Assembly (NCBI GenBank): GCA_025055285.1
Contig: JANWXM010000025.1
Span: 1 to 48,238, forward strand
Source: Saprospiraceae bacterium
GTDB lineage: Bacteria > Bacteroidota > Bacteroidia > Chitinophagales > Saprospiraceae
Length of the DNA: 48,238 nucleotides
Reading direction: 5' to 3'
Below are positions 29,231 to 38,900 of the stretch, piece after piece. A program made the translations under genes and the position numbers. Each line of letters begins with the position of its first letter. Positions within the stretch are counted from its first letter, which is position 1. A model generated the notes under the pieces. It saw only the letters and a program-made list of their open reading frames with translations. It did not search any database and had not been told where the DNA came from.

Positions 29231-30124
29231 ATGGCAAGAGGACTAAAGGAAGTTCGCGAGCGCATAAAATCTGTCATCTCGACGCAGCAAATAACGAAGG
29301 CCATGAAAATGGTCTCGGCGGCAAAGCTGCGCAGAGCACAGGCAGCCATCATCCAACTGCGCCCTTATGCTGAGCGGCTAAATCGGATGTTGTCGAACAT
29401 CGTATCTAATTTAGACAACGACGCGACAACGGCCTTTAGCAAGGTGCGCGAGATAAAAAGCGTGCTAATAGTTGTCGTGACGTCGAATCGCGGTCTGTGC
29501 GGTGCGTTCAATACCAATATCAGCAAAGAGGCTGCTGCGCTTATTCAGACAAAGTATGCCCAACAACGTCAGGCGGGTAAGGTTACCGTGCTTTTCATTG
29601 GAAAGAAAGGTTATGATTTCTTTCGACGTCGCTATCGCGACTTGAACTTTGTGACTGACTACCTTACCCTATTCAATGCTCTGACGTACGAACGCACCAG
29701 TGCCGTTGCCAAGACGCTCATGGATGCCTTCCTCTCGGGGCAGTACGACGTCGTAGAAATCGTCTACGGTCATTTCAAAAACGCTGCTACTCAGTTTCCC
29801 GCAGTAGAATTGTGGTTGCCTGTACAGAAAATAGCCACACCTTCTGGAGCAAGGAAACGCGCCGACTACATCTTTGAGCCAGATAAGCAACAACTGCTAG
29901 AGACCCTAGTACCCAGTATTTTGCAACTTCAGTTTCATAAAACGCTGCTCGATACCCACGCTAGCGAACACGGCGCCCGAATGACGGCTATGGATAAAGC
30001 CACCGAAAATGCAGAAGAGTTGCTTAAGGAGCTTCGCATCAAGTACAACAAGGCGCGCCAAGAAGCAATTACGACTGAATTGATCGAGATCGTAAGTGGG
30101 GCTGCAGCACTAGAAGGGTCGTAG
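29231..30124 (+). CDS. atpG: F-type ATP synthase subunit gamma
   Basis: 297 residues from ATG 29231. An upstream GTG (29198) would add 11 residues, but the family begins MARGLKEVRERI. The N-terminal helix (STQQITKAMKMVSAAKLRRAQ, split here only by family convention) and the C-terminal helix (ATENAEELLKELRIKYNKARQ) form the rotating shaft. NRGLCGAFN in the middle is diagnostic. Last gene of the operon, with a terminator 40 nt on. Confidence 0.96.
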   Translation: MARGLKEVRERIKSVISTQQITKAMKMVSAAKLRRAQAAIIQLRPYAERLNRMLSNIVSNLDNDATTAFSKVREIKSVLIVVVTSNRGLCGAFNTNISKEAAALIQTKYAQQRQAGKVTVLFIGKKGYDFFRRRYRDLNFVTDYLTLFNALTYERTSAVAKTLMDAFLSGQYDVVEIVYGHFKNAATQFPAVELWLPVQKIATPSGARKRADYIFEPDKQQLLETLVPSILQLQFHKTLLDTHASEHGARMTAMDKATENAEELLKELRIKYNKARQEAITTELIEIVSGAAALEGS

Positions 30125-30163
30125 AGCGAAAACAAGCCAACAGTCGAACAAAACCTACCCTCT

Positions 30164-30197
30164 CCCTGCCTGCTTTTTGAGCGCGGCAGGGCTTTTT
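30164..30197 (+). terminator. Terminator of the ATP synthase operon
   Basis: CCCTGCC (30164-30170) pairs with GGCAGGG (30185-30191), then CTTTTT. Confidence 0.8.
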
Positions 30198-30268
30198 ATC
30201 TGAATGTCCAACGGATTCGCTTATTTTACTGTGTACTTTCCCAACGGCATGCCACTGCGCTTGCGTCC

Positions 30269-30299
30269 TTTCGGATTAGAGATCTGCGTGCGATTTTTG
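30269..30299 (+). promoter_or_regulatory. Probable promoter of the subtilase gene
   Basis: TTTC (30269-30272), 19-nt spacer, GATTTTTG (30292-30299), one mismatch from TAnnTTTG. It is 19 nt before the ATG at 30319. Confidence 0.35.
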
Positions 30300-30318
30300 T
30301 GGTGAAAAACACGTCGTC

Positions 30319-31968
30319 ATGATTTCCCTTAAAAAAGGTTTACTCCTTGGAACGCTGTTTGTCGAGATAGTGGCCTCTACCTCATTTGCTCAATCGTTGG
30401 AGCGGCGCAGCGGAGAAATGCTCGTTCAGTTGCGACCAGAAGCTTCACCGGCCTCTGTGTTGCATTATTTGGCGATGCGCCAGCCACCAGAAGCAGCCCT
30501 GAGTTGGAAGAAAGTCATTGCCCCCAGATGGCACATTTATCTGTTGAGCTTTGACGAAACCGCCACGCACACCGCAGCACTTCTACAAGCTGCCCGTCAG
30601 CATCCAGATATTGTTGCAGCACAGTGGAATCATCGCGTGGAAGAACGCGCTACTTACCCTAACGATCCTGATTGGAGCCGCCAAAAAGGTTTTGAACTCA
30701 TCGGCATGCCCGAAGCGTGGGATGTCGCTACTGGAGGCTTGAGGCTAGGAAAAGATACTATCGTTGTAGCCGTATTGGAGAAAGGTGCCCTGCGTACGCA
30801 TCCTGACTTGATACCCAACTATTGGTTCAACTGGAAAGAAATACCAAACAACGGCCGCGACGACGACGACAACGGATACGTAGACGATTTCCGCGGCTGG
30901 AACCCGCGCCGCAACAGCGACAACCCCGGTAGCCCTGCTTTTCACGGTACAGCAGTCAATGCCATCATCGGCGCTAAGGGCAACAACAATCTCGGAGTTA
31001 CAGGTATAAACTGGAATGTTCGCCTAATGAACTTAGCGGAAATTACTTATGAAGACGAGATCGTAGCAGGTTATTATTATGCTGCTACAATGCGCCGCCT
31101 ATACAATGAAACTAACGGTGCGAAGGGCGCTTTCGTTGTCGCTACTAATGCCTCTTTTGGAATTGACAATGCTTGGCCTAGAGATTTTCCGCTTTGGTGC
31201 GCTGTGTACGATTCCCTCGGCAAAGTCGGTATTTTGAGCGTAGGAGCTACTGCCAACGCAAACGTAAACGTAGATCTCGTGGGTGACATGCCTAGTACCT
31301 GCCCAAGTGAATACCTTATTGTTGTAAATAATGTAGACCAAATCACGGGTCGGAAAATTACCGAAACCGGCTACGGTAAAACACACGTCGACTTGGGCGC
31401 TCCTGGAGATGGCACTTATACGGCCCGTAGCGAGGGGGAGAGTCCTACCTATGGCACCTTCAACGGCACTTCAGCAGCGGCACCACACGTCACGGGCACT
31501 ATCGCTTTACTATACAACCTGTCTTGCCCTACATTTATTGGCGATGCACTGACCCAGCCGGCGGCGTGTGCTCGCCGCGTGCGCGACCTTCTGCTGCAGA
31601 GCGTTGCTCCAGAGCCTTCCTTGGCTAACATCACTACGACGGGAGGACGCTTGCATGTAGCTAATGCCATCCGAAGCGTGCAACAACTCTGCGATGGTAC
31701 ACCGACAGGGCCACTAGAAATTCTCTGGCTGCGCCCAAACCCAGTCACCGATGAAGTACAGGTACGCTTCCAAACACCTACATATCAGCCTTATCGCCTG
31801 CGTATCTTCAACATGCTCGGTCAACTCATCTATGAGAGCGACTTTACGCCAGAGCCTTTCAATGCTAACATCTGGAAACACAACCTCGCTCACCTCCCTC
31901 AAGGTGTCTATTGCCTCTCCATTGGACGAAACGACGCCTGGCGCTCCGTAAAATTTGTAAAAAAATAA
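30319..31968 (+). CDS. Secreted S8 (subtilisin-like) peptidase with T9SS sorting domain; catalytic Asp replaced by Glu
   Basis: 549 residues: signal peptide 1-24, an I9-like propeptide region (about 30-112), an S8 domain (about 120-460) and a T9SS sorting domain (about 468-549, LRPNPVTDEVQVRF ... VYCLSIGRNDAWRSVKFVKK). The catalytic His (HGT, His209) and Ser (GTSAAAPHVTG, Ser385) are present, and Asn277 is a candidate for the oxyanion hole. At the Asp site the family motif D-[ST]-G reads Glu154-Lys-Gly (AVLEKG), still followed by HPDL. The enzyme may be weak or inactive, or may use Glu. A Ca-binding-like acidic stretch GRDDDDNGYVDD follows at 179-190. Transcribed alone. Confidence 0.9.
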   Translation: MISLKKGLLLGTLFVEIVASTSFAQSLERRSGEMLVQLRPEASPASVLHYLAMRQPPEAALSWKKVIAPRWHIYLLSFDETATHTAALLQAARQHPDIVAAQWNHRVEERATYPNDPDWSRQKGFELIGMPEAWDVATGGLRLGKDTIVVAVLEKGALRTHPDLIPNYWFNWKEIPNNGRDDDDNGYVDDFRGWNPRRNSDNPGSPAFHGTAVNAIIGAKGNNNLGVTGINWNVRLMNLAEITYEDEIVAGYYYAATMRRLYNETNGAKGAFVVATNASFGIDNAWPRDFPLWCAVYDSLGKVGILSVGATANANVNVDLVGDMPSTCPSEYLIVVNNVDQITGRKITETGYGKTHVDLGAPGDGTYTARSEGESPTYGTFNGTSAAAPHVTGTIALLYNLSCPTFIGDALTQPAACARRVRDLLLQSVAPEPSLANITTTGGRLHVANAIRSVQQLCDGTPTGPLEILWLRPNPVTDEVQVRFQTPTYQPYRLRIFNMLGQLIYESDFTPEPFNANIWKHNLAHLPQGVYCLSIGRNDAWRSVKFVKK

Positions 31969-31976
31969 AAATACCT

Positions 31977-32009
31977 CTTGCATGAGTGAAAACAATCCCA
32001 TTATCTTTG
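31977..32009 (+). promoter_or_regulatory. Promoter of the tRNA-Arg gene
   Basis: CTTG (31977-31980), 21-nt spacer, TATCTTTG (32002-32009), a perfect TAnnTTTG. The expected start is about 14 nt before the mature tRNA. Confidence 0.6.
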
Positions 32010-32029
32010 CGTGCCGAATTAAGGGAAAT

Positions 32030-32102
32030 GGCTCCGTAGCTTAATGGATAGAGCATCTGACTACGGATCAGAAGGTTAGAGGTTCGAGTCCTCTCGGAGT
32101 CA
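32030..32102 (+). tRNA. tRNA-Arg (anticodon ACG)
   Basis: A complete cloverleaf. The acceptor GGCTCCG pairs with CGGAGTC (one G-U), followed by discriminator A; the CCA end is not encoded. The anticodon arm TCTGA-CTACGGA-TCAGA gives ACG, which reads CGU/CGC/CGA after A34 is deaminated to inosine. The T arm AGAGG-TTCGAGT-CCTCT is perfect. Confidence 0.97.
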
Positions 32103-32118
32103 CGGCAAACCACAACGC

Positions 32119-32152
32119 GCTGCCCGTTGCTACGTCGACGGGCAGCCTTTTT
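32119..32152 (+). terminator. Terminator after tRNA-Arg
   Basis: GCTGCCCGT (32119-32127) pairs with ACGGGCAGC (32138-32146), followed by CTTTTT. Confidence 0.85.
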
Positions 32153-32176
32153 AAACAAACTGCACAACAATACCTC

Positions 32177-32443
32177 ATGGCAAGGGTCTGCGTTTTAACA
32201 GGAAAGAAAACAGTATTCGGGCATAATGTGTCGCACTCCAACCGTAAAACTAAGCGGCGCTTTTACCCGAATCTACAAAAGAAAAAGTTCTTCGTGCCGG
32301 AAACGGGTGAGTGGATCACGTTGAAAGTGAGTTGCGCAGCTTTGCGCACCATCAATAAGAAAGGACTCTATCCTTACTTAAAGGAATTAGAAAAAAAGGG
32401 TGAAATCACCTTCTCCCAAGGCTCTGTAAAAAGGATTTGCTGA
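32177..32443 (+). CDS. rpmB: Ribosomal protein bL28
   Basis: 88 residues starting MARVCVLTGKKTVFGHNVSHS, the usual bL28 opening, followed by the basic segment KTKRRFYPNLQ and the conserved VSCAALRTINKKGL. A large-subunit protein. First of three genes (bL28, bL33, DUF4295) in the order common to Bacteroidota; the next ATG is 31 nt on. Confidence 0.97.
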   Translation: MARVCVLTGKKTVFGHNVSHSNRKTKRRFYPNLQKKKFFVPETGEWITLKVSCAALRTINKKGLYPYLKELEKKGEITFSQGSVKRIC

Positions 32444-32474
32444 GGAAGGTCTTAATTAAAAATACCACACCATC

Positions 32475-32663
32475 ATGGCAAAAAAGAGCAAAGGCAATCG
32501 CGTGCAGGTCATCTTGGAGTGTACAGAACACAAGAACAGCGGTATGCCGGGCACGTCGCGTTATATAACAGAAAAAAATCGGAAGAATACGCCGGGCCGT
32601 CTAGAACTCAGAAAATACAATCCCATTTTGCGTCGCTACACACTCCACCGCGAGATAAAATAA
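32475..32663 (+). CDS. rpmG: Ribosomal protein bL33
   Basis: 62 residues: [23 protein letters not shown]..., then [23 protein letters not shown], the standard bL33 tail. It has a single Cys, so it is the zinc-free form. Follows rpmB directly. Confidence 0.96.
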   Translation: MAKKSKGNRVQVILECTEHKNSGMPGTSRYITEKNRKNTPGRLELRKYNPILRRYTLHREIK

Positions 32664-32711
32664 GCATGCTAACCCGAAATATAACCATTTTTTTAAACAA
32701 TAATATGCGCC

Positions 32712-32891
32712 ATGGCTAAGAAAATTTCAAAAAACGCTCGCGTAGCCGAACGCGCCGCCAATGCGGGTAGTGGCAAAGATCATGTCAAAGTCGTGAAAGC
32801 GATCAAAGACCCGACTACAGGCCGCTATACATATAAAGAAATGATTGTGCACAAGGACAAGGTTAAGGACTTTTTCGCCGATGTGAAATAG
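32712..32891 (+). CDS. DUF4295 small basic protein
   Basis: 59 residues, Lys/Arg-rich, starting MAKKISKNARVAERAAN and ending DKVKDFFADVK. It matches the Bacteroidota-restricted DUF4295 family in its opening, its KAIKDPTTGRYTY core and its place directly after bL33. Its constant position with ribosomal genes suggests a ribosome-linked role, which I infer rather than see. A terminator follows 26 nt after the stop. Confidence 0.85.
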   Translation: MAKKISKNARVAERAANAGSGKDHVKVVKAIKDPTTGRYTYKEMIVHKDKVKDFFADVK

Positions 32892-32917
32892 CGAGGAAAC
32901 CAGCCGAAAAGAGCTGT

Positions 32918-32957
32918 GTCCATTGCTGCTGGAGAAGGAGAGCAATGGACTTTTTTT
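32918..32957 (+). terminator. Terminator of the bL28 operon
   Basis: GTCCATTGCT (32918-32927) pairs exactly with AGCAATGGAC (32941-32950), followed by seven T. Confidence 0.92.
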
Positions 32958-33359
32958 ATTTTCTTCCGAGTTCTTCGTTTTAATAGCCTGAGCAACCTCC
33001 TTGAAACATTGGCAAGATAAAAACCTTTAGCGCAACGCTAAAAAGACGCTCTAAGCTATTTGCGCAAAATCTATCCAAGGAAAAGCAACTCGGAGCTGCC
33101 ACCAGAGCTCAAGGCAACTACGCGGGCAATAACTGAGGGGGAGCTTCAAAGGAAGGCGATACACGTTCATCTTGGGCCAAGTCCTGCTACCCGAGCGTAA
33201 AAGCTTCCCTCACATCAGAGGCGGTGTCTTTTTTGCAAGGCCTCACAGCAACAACGTTCTGGAGGATAAAATTTTTCAGCAAAAAACTCACAACGAACAA
33301 AAGAAAAACGACGCCCCTCTCAATATATGTGTTACTTTTACTGCAAAATTCAGTGGCTT
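32958..33359. other. Intergenic stretch without a recognisable gene
   Basis: An open frame at 33172-33441 has no protein-like composition and overlaps the start of the small membrane gene, so I do not call it. TACTTTTA at 33333-33340 is one base from a -7 box and could serve the small gene at 33360. Confidence 0.4.
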
Positions 33360-33491
33360 ATGGCAACCAAACAGCGACTTACTAGACCGCGCCAAAATGC
33401 CAAGGAGGCCGAAGAAATGCGCAAATTTTTGCTCATTGTAGTAGGAGCTACCCTGACGCTGATGGTACTAATGTACCTCATCTTCCGCTAA
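33360..33491 (+). CDS. 43-residue single-span membrane protein
   Basis: It begins MATKQRLTRPRQNAKEAEE, a basic and polar head, followed by one hydrophobic helix (about 22-41, FLLIVVGATLTLMVLMYLIF) and a final Arg. The arrangement predicts an inner-membrane peptide with its N-terminus in the cytoplasm. It ends 11 nt before the toroid-type gene and may be co-transcribed with it. Family unknown; composition and spacing make it a believable gene despite its size. Confidence 0.55.
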   Translation: MATKQRLTRPRQNAKEAEEMRKFLLIVVGATLTLMVLMYLIFR

Positions 33492-33502
33492 TAACTCAGC
33501 CT

Positions 33503-34573
33503 TTGAGCGACGCTTACGAGGAAAGTGCATCAGCGGCGATGCGCTGGATTTTTCGCAGTAGCGAGGCCTGCCAAGGAGAAGGGTCGTCGCATAGTTACTC
33601 ATATTTTTTGGGGTGGGCCAAGGCCTACCCAGAGACTACCGGCTATCTGATACCCACATTATTAGATTGGGCCGAAGTGCGAAGGGATGAACGCTGCCAG
33701 CAATTGGCCGTGCGGTTTGGTCAATGGTTGATGCGGCTCCAACGCCCAGAGGGCAGCTGGGCAGGTGGCGTGGTAGGGGGTCAACGCCCAAGTGTTTTCA
33801 ACACGGCGATGATCGTAGACGGACTTTCCACCCTAGCCACTCGAAGGTCGGATCTGGGTGCTGCCGCTGAAAGCGCGCGTTTAGGCGTAGAGTGGCTGCT
33901 CGGCGCTCTGGATGCAGAAGGCCGCTGGCAGAGGGGTTTGTACGTAGAGGGTTTTCTATCAGCATATTACGCTTATGCAGTAGCCGCTGTGTTGCGCACC
34001 ACTTTACGCCTCGGCCTTTGTGAGGCAAACACTCCGCTTCGGTGTGCTCTAAGGCATTACGCCAGTTATCTCAACAGCGAGGGCTATCCAACCAACTCTG
34101 GCCTAAAGCCTGGCCTCTGGGCTTTCACCCATACCCTAGCCTACGCACTGCAAGGGCTTTGGGAACTTGCCATACATTATCAGGACACAGATCTTCAGCA
34201 GCGCATCGCCTTAGGTTGTCAGCGTCTTGCGGCAGATATAACCAAACACAGGCACATTGCAGGGCGTTACCGCAGAGACTGGATAGGAGACCACTCTTTT
34301 ACCTGTCCGGTAGCAAATGCGCAGTTGAGCATCCTTTTCCGTATTGTAGGAAACCATACGCGAGAGACTGCTCTCAGTAGATGGGCAGACTTTGCCCTGA
34401 AGGAAGCGATGATTTACCAAAACAAAGGCACTTGCTCCAATACTTACGGAGCAATTCCCGGCTCTGTTCCTATTTGGGGGCCGTATATGCGCTGGCGGTA
34501 TCCAAATTGGGGAGCCAAATTTTTGCTAGACGCTCTCTACGCTAAAGGGATAGAGGGTAAGAAAACTAATTAA
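33503..34573 (+). CDS. Alpha/alpha-toroid (prenyltransferase/squalene-cyclase-like fold) protein
   Basis: 356 residues if it starts at TTG 33503; ATG 33539 would remove 12 residues, and I cannot decide between them. Repeated helix pairs with Trp/Gly turns (LMRLQRPEGSWAGGVVGG, RLGVEWLLGALDAEGRW, PETTGYLIPTLLDWAE) indicate an alpha6/alpha6 toroid of the kind seen in terpene cyclases and in polysaccharide-cluster proteins. The PETTGYLIPT motif is common in the latter. No DxDD cyclase motif is visible, so I do not call an enzyme. It converges with miaE, 5 nt apart. Confidence 0.7.
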   Translation: MSDAYEESASAAMRWIFRSSEACQGEGSSHSYSYFLGWAKAYPETTGYLIPTLLDWAEVRRDERCQQLAVRFGQWLMRLQRPEGSWAGGVVGGQRPSVFNTAMIVDGLSTLATRRSDLGAAAESARLGVEWLLGALDAEGRWQRGLYVEGFLSAYYAYAVAAVLRTTLRLGLCEANTPLRCALRHYASYLNSEGYPTNSGLKPGLWAFTHTLAYALQGLWELAIHYQDTDLQQRIALGCQRLAADITKHRHIAGRYRRDWIGDHSFTCPVANAQLSILFRIVGNHTRETALSRWADFALKEAMIYQNKGTCSNTYGAIPGSVPIWGPYMRWRYPNWGAKFLLDALYAKGIEGKKTN

Positions 34574-34578
34574 ATCCC

Positions 34579-35169
34579 TCAATGCATCCGATCGCCGCGG
34601 AGGGGTAAGCGCTTGATTACCTCTGCTTCATACTTTAGATACTCTTGCCAGCGCTGCCAAGTTTTCTCCCATCCGAAATAACGCTCGGCTAAATCTAGAA
34701 AGAGCCGATAGTGACCCGCTTCGGCAACCATAAATTGGTAATACCATTGGCGCAAAGACTCATCGGCACAGTACAGCGACAACAGTCGAAAACGCTCACA
34801 ACTGCGCGCCTCAATAAGCGCGCATGTTAGCAGCCGTTCGAGCAAAGCCTCATCGCGGCTACCTCCCTTCTTTTGAAATTTGAGCAAAGCATTAACGTAT
34901 TCATCTTTGCGCTGACGCCCTAGCGGTAGAGAGCGTTTTTTCATTTCCGCCAGTACGAGGCGAAAATGCCCCCACTCCTCTGTGACGACAGGGGCTAAGG
35001 CTTCCACTAGTTCCGTCCGTTCAGGGAAAGCTTGAATGAGCGAGATGCATGAAGTAGCGGCCTTCTGCTCGCAATAGGCATGATCAGTCAGGATTTCGCC
35101 TAAATCCATTTCCGCCAAGTTTACCCAGCGCGGGTCAGTGGGTAGTTTTAAGCCAAGGGTAGTATTCAT
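34579..35169 (-). CDS. miaE: tRNA-(2-methylthio-N6-hydroxy)adenosine hydroxylase family (MiaE-like)
   Basis: 196 residues from ATG 35169 (ATGs at 35184 and 35178 are also in frame). It is a ferritin-like four-helix bundle with the paired carboxylate/His motifs of a di-iron site: EQKAATS, TEEWGHF, ALIEARSCERF and VAEAGHYRLF. MiaE hydroxylates the isopentenyl group of ms2i6A at position 37 of some tRNAs, using O2. Length and motifs fit well. It ends 5 nt from the convergent toroid gene. Confidence 0.88.
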   Translation of the reverse strand: MNTTLGLKLPTDPRWVNLAEMDLGEILTDHAYCEQKAATSCISLIQAFPERTELVEALAPVVTEEWGHFRLVLAEMKKRSLPLGRQRKDEYVNALLKFQKKGGSRDEALLERLLTCALIEARSCERFRLLSLYCADESLRQWYYQFMVAEAGHYRLFLDLAERYFGWEKTWQRWQEYLKYEAEVIKRLPLRGDRMH

Positions 35170-35273
35170 ATGTGTCATATGCATTTCTATCGTTCGTCTA
35201 AATGCTTTGCCTGCACGGCTGACTAAGGCGTCAGAACGTCTCCTAGGTATTAACGAATATTAACAGTACGCTG

Positions 35274-35307
35274 TTGGAGGCAAAATTCCGGCAAAACGAC
35301 ATCTTTG
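35274..35307 (+). promoter_or_regulatory. Possible promoter of the AcpH-like gene
   Basis: TTGG (35274-35277), then CATCTTTG (35300-35307), one mismatch from TAnnTTTG, 29 nt before the ATG. Confidence 0.3.
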
Positions 35308-35336
35308 CATAGCGTATCGCCGCGCTCTCTTCGTCT

Positions 35337-35930
35337 ATGAATCATGTCGCTCACTGCCTGCTATCGTATCCCAATGAGGAGTTGCTTATCGGCAATTTTA
35401 TCGGCGACTACATAAAAGGGAGCGCGTGGAAAAAGTTTCCCGGAGGAATTCAGAAAGGCATCTTGTTTCATCGCTTCATTGACGCATTAGCAGACGAGCA
35501 CCCTACTCTCCGCGCGTTGATAGAAAGTATGCGCCCGTTTGCGGGGCGTTTTGCCGGCCCGGTAGCCGATGTGCTCTGTGATCACCTCCTCTGTAGGCGT
35601 TGGGAGGAATGTGTACCTTATCTTGATTTCGAGTACTTTGCTCATTGGGCCTATGCCGGCTTAAGTAGCTACTGCGCTTATATGCCCGAGCCTCTTCGCC
35701 AACGCTGGCCTAAGATGCTTCACGCGCGTTTTTTGCACCTGTACAGAAGTCGGGATGGCTTTGCCTGGACACTAGAACGCTTCGCTCAACGGCTATCAAG
35801 CCCTATAGATTGTCTCGGCGTGCTTCAGCACTTAGACAGCAAATCTTTATCTCTTGAGGCTGACTTACCCCGCCTTTTCTCAGATCTCGAGATAGCAACA
35901 AGGCAATGGCGACTAATACACATGGATTAA
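35337..35930 (+). CDS. Acyl-carrier-protein phosphodiesterase family protein
   Basis: 197 residues resembling AcpH of E. coli: MNHVAHCLLSYPNEELLIGNFIGDYIKG, then GILFHRFIDALADEHP and VADVLCDHLLCRRW. The conserved Asp/His residues (GDY, HRFID, DH) belong to the HD-type phosphodiesterase core, which removes 4'-phosphopantetheine from ACP. The activity here is inferred from family. It is followed 11 nt later by the M1 peptidase gene, probably in one transcript. Confidence 0.82.
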   Translation: MNHVAHCLLSYPNEELLIGNFIGDYIKGSAWKKFPGGIQKGILFHRFIDALADEHPTLRALIESMRPFAGRFAGPVADVLCDHLLCRRWEECVPYLDFEYFAHWAYAGLSSYCAYMPEPLRQRWPKMLHARFLHLYRSRDGFAWTLERFAQRLSSPIDCLGVLQHLDSKSLSLEADLPRLFSDLEIATRQWRLIHMD

Positions 35931-35941
35931 ATGGTTGACCT

Positions 35942-38900
35942 ATGAAAAGGCTCCTGTACTTTGCCTCTTGGCTCTTTGGGCTTCTCAGTGTCAACGCACA
36001 AGTATTTTATTTTCAGCAGGAAGTAAACTACCAAATTCGCGTGACTTTAGACGATACCCTCCATACGCTTCGAGGAGAGGTGCGCATGGAGTACATCAAT
36101 CACTCGCCCGATACGCTAAAAGAAATCTGGCTACACCTTTGGCCTAATGCTTATCGAGATCGTCGCACTGCCTTTTGTCGTCAAAAGCTTCGCTTGGGCG
36201 ATGCAAAGTTCTACTTTGCGCCAGACAGTTCACTAGGCTATATCCGCCAGTTAGATTTTCGCGTCAATGGCCGTTCTGTGCAATGGGAATACCACCCAAC
36301 ACACGCCGACATCGCCTACCTTTTTCTGCCCGAAGCTCTGCCGCCCAAGGGAAAGGTCGTCATTGAGACGCCATTCTTCGTGAAACTTCCCAATGTATTT
36401 TCTCGCATGGGGCATGAGTGGCAGTCTTACCACATTACGCAATGGTATCCCAAGCCTGTGGTGTATGATTTCTATGGGTTACATCCGATGCCTTACCTTG
36501 AATTGGGCGAGTTTTACTCGGAATTCGGCTCGTTCGAAGTGGAGATTACTCTGCCCTCAAACTACGTTGTTGCTGCCACTGGCGTGCTAGAGTCGCCAGA
36601 AGAGCGCGAGTTTTTACTGCGCCGCGTAGCAGAGACAGAGGCTGAGTTAGCAGAATGGACGGAGGAGGGGGTAAAGGCCACTCAGAGGCACGGGGCGGCA
36701 AATGTAGACGCCTATCCGCCCTCTTCTCCCACTATGAAGACCGTGCGCTTTAGGGCAGAACGCGTGCATGATTTTGCTTGGTTTGCCGACAAACGCTTTC
36801 GAGTATTGCGCGAAGTTGCCCAACTGAAGTCAGGCCAACAGGTGGAGTGTTGGGCTATGTTTCTTCCTTCGCAGCGCATGCTGTGGCGACAAGCCGCCTT
36901 CTATGTGCGGCGAGCTATAGAGTTCTACTCTCGAGAGGTTGGCGAGTATCCCTGGCCTCAGGCTACAGCAGTGTATGGTGCCGTGGGGGCAGGCGGTGGC
37001 ATGGAGTACCCAATGATTGCTGTGATCGGAAAGGTTCGGGAAGCAGAAAGCTTGGACCGAGTTATTGCACATGAGGTTGGGCACAATTGGTTTTACGGCA
37101 TTTTAGCCTCAAATGAGCGCGATTACGCGTGGATGGACGAAGGAATAAACACTTATTACGAACAGCGCTATCTAAAGGAATACTACGGCCGCACGAGTTT
37201 TTTCTCTGAGTTAGGCGAAAAAGTGTACGAGCCCATTTTTCTTAGTTCGATGCCAGAACTGTTATTAACTTCTTTGACTCGTTTAGGCGACCAACAAACA
37301 CCGTCGCAATCAATAGATGAGTTCTCTGCCGTAGGTTATTACGCAAATGCTTACGTAAAACCCGCTTTTCTGCTGCGCTGGTTGGAGGGCTATGCTGGGC
37401 GTGGGCTGTTTGATAGGGCTATGCAGCGCTACTACCGTGACTGGCAGTTCCGCCATCCTTACCCTGAAAATTTGCAAGCAGCATGGGAAGAGGAAGGACT
37501 GAGAGCGAATTGGTTTTTTGAGGCAATGAGCAGTGCACATCCCTTCGACATAGCGATAAGCAAGGTACGCCACTTGTCCGATGGTCGCTGGGAAATGCGC
37601 GTGAAAAATCGAGGAGCTTTGCGTGGGCCTTTCGAGGTTGGAGCCTTTCACCGAGGAAAGTTAGTTCATGCTCAGTGGCATGCGCCGTTCCAGGGAGATT
37701 CGAAGACGATTATTCTTCCTGCTATACAAGCAGATGCTTTTGTCTTAGACCACAGACACATGACGACGGATGTTTTCCGCTCGAACAATTACTGGTACGC
37801 GGGCAACCTCATCCCCAGATTGCGCCCTCCAGTATGGCGGCCAACATTCTCCCCTGAAGCAGCGAACCGCATAGTATTTAGCTGCTTTCCTTGGTTTGCT
37901 TGGAATCAGTACGACAAAACGATTATTGGTCTAGCCTTATGCAGTCCTATCTTACCCCCTCAGCGCCTCCGGTATTACTTCATGCCCGGCATAGGTATAG
38001 TTTCGAAAAATGTAGTTGGAGTCGCTGACGTGCAATACCGCTTTTTACCCGGAGGATTTGTTCCACATGCGACATTAGGTCTTAGTGTTCGCTCGGCTAC
38101 ATATGGACATCGCCTGGGCAATAGCGGTTATCGACTTCAATACTGGCGATGGTCGCCCATACTGCGGCTCGACCTGCGAAGCACTTCGCCTGTCTTTACC
38201 CATGGTCTAGAAATGCGTGCCCTCTTTTTACAGAAAGAAGAACCCACTTTCAATGACCAAGGTGTATTTGCAGGCAAGAGCCGTCCTAGCGCTTGGATTT
38301 ACGAGTCGCGCTACGAAATGCAGAACCTGAGCATGCCCAATCCCTTCAGAGCCCTTTTGGCCGTGGAAGGACAGCGATACTCTGTACAAGGTAAGCCGGC
38401 CAGTTACATTCGGGCGTCGATAGAGTGGCAACAGGAGATATATTACAGACCCAAAAGGCGCATTTACGCGCGTTTCTTCGGAGGTTATTTTCTCCACAAC
38501 ACTCAGCGTCGGCGAGGAAGTGTGGCGACGAATAACCTAAACGGAGACGTGGCACGCGCCTCATTTGCCTTAAACCCGCAAGGTTTCAATGACTACCGCT
38601 TCGACCAGATCTTCTTAGGACGCTCCGAAACACGGGGTTTTTTAGCTCGCCAAGTCAGTCAAACGGAGGGAGGTTTCAAAAATGCCTTTGGCCTAGCCTA
38701 CGCTCAAGTATTTGGAAATTCGAATGACTTCGTTATAGCGCTCAACTTGCGCGCTGATCTTCCTATGCCCTTACCGATAAAGCCATATTTTGACCTCGGT
38801 TATTTTCGCGACGCTACTCCGCTTGGCACCTCTCGTCCCTTAGACGAACAACTGGCTTGGAGTGGCGGACTAATGTTGGAAATTCTAAGAGGTCGTTTTG

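Noticed and set aside
33172-33441. 89-codon frame after the DUF4295 gene
   Set aside because: No family resemblance, and it overlaps the more convincing 43-residue membrane gene in another frame.
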